Origin: a virus | Strand: one strand, 5' to 3' | Virus record (IMG/VR): IMGVR_UViG_3300010293_000016 | Location: 1-37,232 of that record | Length of the DNA: 37,232 bases | Shown: positions 35,722 through 37,232 of the stretch, in pieces | Layout of the letters: every line of letters starts with the position of its first letter | Numbering within the stretch: position 1 is the first letter of the stretch | Position numbers and translations under genes: made by a program | The notes under the pieces: generated by a model | Database searches by the model: none | Told to the model about the DNA's origin: nothing | What the model saw: the letters and a program-made list of their open reading frames with translations, nothing else

Positions 35722-35750
35722 ATTATACTATATAACGGACAAAATGTCAA
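35722..35750 (-). promoter_or_regulatory. Perfect consensus promoter, leftward
   Basis: On the minus strand, -35 TTGACA (35750-35745) and -10 TATAAT (35727-35722) are separated by 17 bases: all 12 positions match consensus. It lies directly after the stop of the leftward protein gene. A CGGACAA box (plus strand, 35736-35742) lies in the spacer. Confidence 0.92.
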
Positions 35751-35756
35751 CACATT

Positions 35757-36383
35757 TTATTCTTTTTTATATAGATTAACTCCCTCATAGTGGAGTACAT
35801 AAGGCATCCCGGTATCAGGATTGATATCCGCATCCAGCGTAGCTTCTGGCTCCACATCGATAACAACTTTATCTTTCGGTTCGAAGTCCGTTACAGGTTT
35901 GTCGTGAAGGGTGGCCACTTCAATCTTGTATGTAATGTTATTAACTTCGACATCTGCTTTCTCATTCTTCTTCTTCGTATTCTTCGATAGATCTAATATA
36001 ACTTTTGCTGCTGCTAATGCTATAGCTTCATCCTGTGTAGTGGTCATGATATACTTGGCTTTAGCTAAGGCCATCTGACTTGAGCTAGAAAGTTCTGCTT
36101 CAAATGCTTTATCCTTCGTTACTGTCAGATCATTGATCGTCTCTGTAACTTCGGGAACAGCAAGCATTCGATTCGCAGCGACACGTGCATTCCCTACTCG
36201 GGGTTTCATTACACGCATTGCTTGCTCAGGAGTATAGTCTGCAAAGCAGATCAACTCCACAAACATCTTCTGTTCTTTATCTAGTAGATGATACTTAGTG
36301 TTCTTTATCTTACCTGATTTAATTGCTTTCTCAATTTCTTGCTTCGTTTGCAGGATCATGGGTTGAAATACTCTATCACTCAT
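35757..36383 (-). CDS. Terminase small subunit candidate
   Basis: This 208-residue protein is the only clear leftward protein gene. Its start is set by GAGAGGGGTGA upstream on the minus strand. Residues 33-90 (LDKEQKMFVELICFADYTPE, then QAMRVMKPRVGNARVAANRM, then VPEVTETINDL) match the helix-turn-helix N-terminus of terminase small subunits ('Q..F...y......eAm......n.r.aA.rll..p.V...i'). A helical middle (AIALAAAKVILDLSKN) and acidic C-terminal tail follow. It would recognise the packaging site and load TerL. It is encoded about 34 kb (or the missing part) from terL and has its own promoter, unusual for the pair. A transcriptional regulator with an HTH is the alternative. Confidence 0.6.
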   Translation of the reverse strand: MSDRVFQPMILQTKQEIEKAIKSGKIKNTKYHLLDKEQKMFVELICFADYTPEQAMRVMKPRVGNARVAANRMLAVPEVTETINDLTVTKDKAFEAELSSSSQMALAKAKYIMTTTQDEAIALAAAKVILDLSKNTKKKNEKADVEVNNITYKIEVATLHDKPVTDFEPKDKVVIDVEPEATLDADINPDTGMPYVLHYEGVNLYKKE

Positions 36384-36403
36384 GGGCTCACCCCTCTCAT
36401 ATC

Positions 36404-36433
36404 ATTATATCACATTGACATATTTTTTGTCTA
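36404..36433 (-). promoter_or_regulatory. Leftward promoter of the small-subunit gene
   Basis: On the minus strand, -35 TAGACA (36433-36428), spacer 18, -10 TATAAT (36409-36404) with an extended TGA just before it. It overlaps the rightward promoter; each -35 lies inside the other's spacer or core. Confidence 0.8.
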
Positions 36434-36444
36434 CATGGTATAAT
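36415..36444 (+). promoter_or_regulatory. Rightward promoter of the late/head-start genes
   Basis: -35 TTGACA (36415-36420), spacer 18, extended TGG, -10 TATAAT (36439-36444). A half-site TTGTCTAC (36427-36434) lies in the spacer, identical to the first half of the palindrome at 30765. It drives the 36464 gene and the genes that run off the window. Confidence 0.88.
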
Positions 36445-36463
36445 GATGCCAAGGAGTGGTGCT

Positions 36464-36694
36464 ATGAATATACTAAATAGAATCCTGGGCATAAACGTAA
36501 GAAAAGGCAGACGAGATTATCCACGTCGTAAGCTTACTCCTAAAGAAAAAATGCTAGAGAATACTAGGTACATCCAACGTATCATCCAACGTGGTGACTA
36601 CAGACCTGAGTATTATCAGCACCGTGTGAAAGCACAGCGAGCGATTAAAGAAGGATACTTAGACAAAGATCTAAATATCTTAAAGGAGGCCTAA
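36464..36694 (+). CDS. Small basic protein at the start of the rightward operon
   Basis: I place the start at ATG 36464 (76 residues) with AAGGAG at 36451-36456; the in-frame ATG at 36443 lies in the -10 element and so cannot be in the message. The product, MNILNRILGINVRKGRRDYP onward, is strongly basic (RRDYPRRKLTPKEKM, then RYIQRIIQRGDYRPEYYQHR) and helical, suggesting nucleic-acid binding or a virion-DNA interaction. Function is unknown. The next ribosome binding site overlaps its 3' end. Confidence 0.7.
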   Translation: MNILNRILGINVRKGRRDYPRRKLTPKEKMLENTRYIQRIIQRGDYRPEYYQHRVKAQRAIKEGYLDKDLNILKEA

Positions 36695-36696
36695 TC

Positions 36697-37232
36697 ATGC
36701 CTGTGGAATTAGATCAAAAAGAATTAGCTACCCTACTTGCTGGAGGAGAATTTTCAGAAGGTAAGTTAGTAGGTAAAAAAGAACCAGAATTTACAAACAC
36801 AGCTGACGTGATCAAGATCAACGTTGGCAAAGTCATCGAACCTAAGGGTAAGTATAAAGAAACCCTAGTTGATGATGTTAAAAAACACCCAGGTGAATAC
36901 ACTATCATGACTCCTCGTGGACGTATGACTGTTAAGTCTGCTATGGCCAAAGGGTTTAACCCAGAGACCGGAGAGTTTGATCGTCCTAACATCGAAGAGG
37001 AAAAAGAAAAAATTCTAAACGAACAGAACCCCCGTAACCGGAAGGTTATTAAACGTTTAACTGATCCCAGAAACGCTAAGGTGCTACCTGATCAAGCAGC
37101 TGAGATGGGGATGGAAGAAGATAACCCTATGGTTAAGAAACCTAAACGTCCACCAGTTGAAGAAACTCCTGAAGAACCAGAAGAAGAAGAGGCTGTGGAT
37201 CCAGCTATGATTCAAGCTATGATGGGAGGAGG
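36697..37232 (+). CDS. Putative late protein, 3' truncated by window
   Basis: The open frame starts at ATG 36697 after AAAGGAGG (36682-36689) and runs off the window without a stop (178 codons seen). Residues 1-50 are mixed; a short strand segment EYTIMTPRGRMTVKSAMAKG (about 67-86) follows; from about 145 the chain is Pro/Glu-rich (PPVEETPEEPEEEEAVDP), then MIQAMMGGG. It is probably a low-complexity spacer region of a larger structural protein or a complete protein shortly ending. Family not recognised. Confidence 0.6.
   Translation, partial: MPVELDQKELATLLAGGEFSEGKLVGKKEPEFTNTADVIKINVGKVIEPKGKYKETLVDDVKKHPGEYTIMTPRGRMTVKSAMAKGFNPETGEFDRPNIEEEKEKILNEQNPRNRKVIKRLTDPRNAKVLPDQAAEMGMEEDNPMVKKPKRPPVEETPEEPEEEEAVDPAMIQAMMGG

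Noticed and set aside
35359-35756. tRNA gene, group I intron or phi29-like pRNA
   Set aside because: No T-loop GGTTCGA element or acceptor-stem/CCA end, no P7-like core, no split gene across the segment, and the TerL is a standard ATPase-nuclease, not the pRNA-dependent type.

Overview
The window is phage DNA: AT-rich, densely packed and almost entirely rightward, with genes that often overlap by a few bases or join through ATGA/TAATG couplings and carry strong AAGGAGG-type ribosome binding sites. TGA acts as a stop and TGG as the Trp codon, so the code is standard. The Shine-Dalgarno strength and low G+C suggest a Bacillota-like (or related low-GC) host, which is inference. The head-tail gene set (TerL, portal, coiled-coil scaffold, major capsid, a small adaptor, an 806-residue tail-nozzle-like protein, no tape measure, no sheath) fits a short-tailed podovirus. 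No integrase or lysogeny repressor is seen. Both window ends cut through open genes, so the genome is incomplete here.

Layout. 1-8.07 kb: C-terminal part of a large virion protein, TerL, two small genes (one with a membrane anchor), portal, scaffold and major capsid, closed by a hairpin attenuator. 8.1-11.6 kb: adaptor and nozzle. 11.6-19.4 kb: tail-fibre region with a possible tropism-type module, a coiled-coil protein and three tandem fibre paralogues that share an N-terminal anchor, the last of 1674 residues. 19.4-25.9 kb: small genes, a collagen-like fibre, a run of membrane proteins and two more putative virion proteins, closed by an intrinsic terminator. No endolysin is recognisable.

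26-35.4 kb: early/replication region, with an SNF2-type helicase, a small HTH protein, a family A DNA polymerase with 3'-5' exonuclease, a Cas4/RecB-type nuclease, a regulator with an HTH-like N-terminus and zipper-like C-terminus behind its own promoter, an AAA/Sak4-like ATPase, an SSB-like protein, a VRR-NUC nuclease and a D5-type primase-helicase. Together these could support autonomous replication and recombination.

35.36-36.46 kb is the most unusual part. A G+C-rich segment after the primase folds into a multi-helix, possibly pseudoknotted RNA ending in a terminator. Facing it is a short leftward transcription unit with a perfect consensus promoter (TTGACA-17-TATAAT) and a terminator whose loop is a C7 run, predicting a small RNA of about 80 nt. 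Next comes the only leftward protein gene, a candidate terminase small subunit, fired from a pair of overlapping divergent promoters that also drive the rightward genes running off the window. I read this segment as a regulatory hub between early and late transcription; its RNAs do not match any class I recognise.
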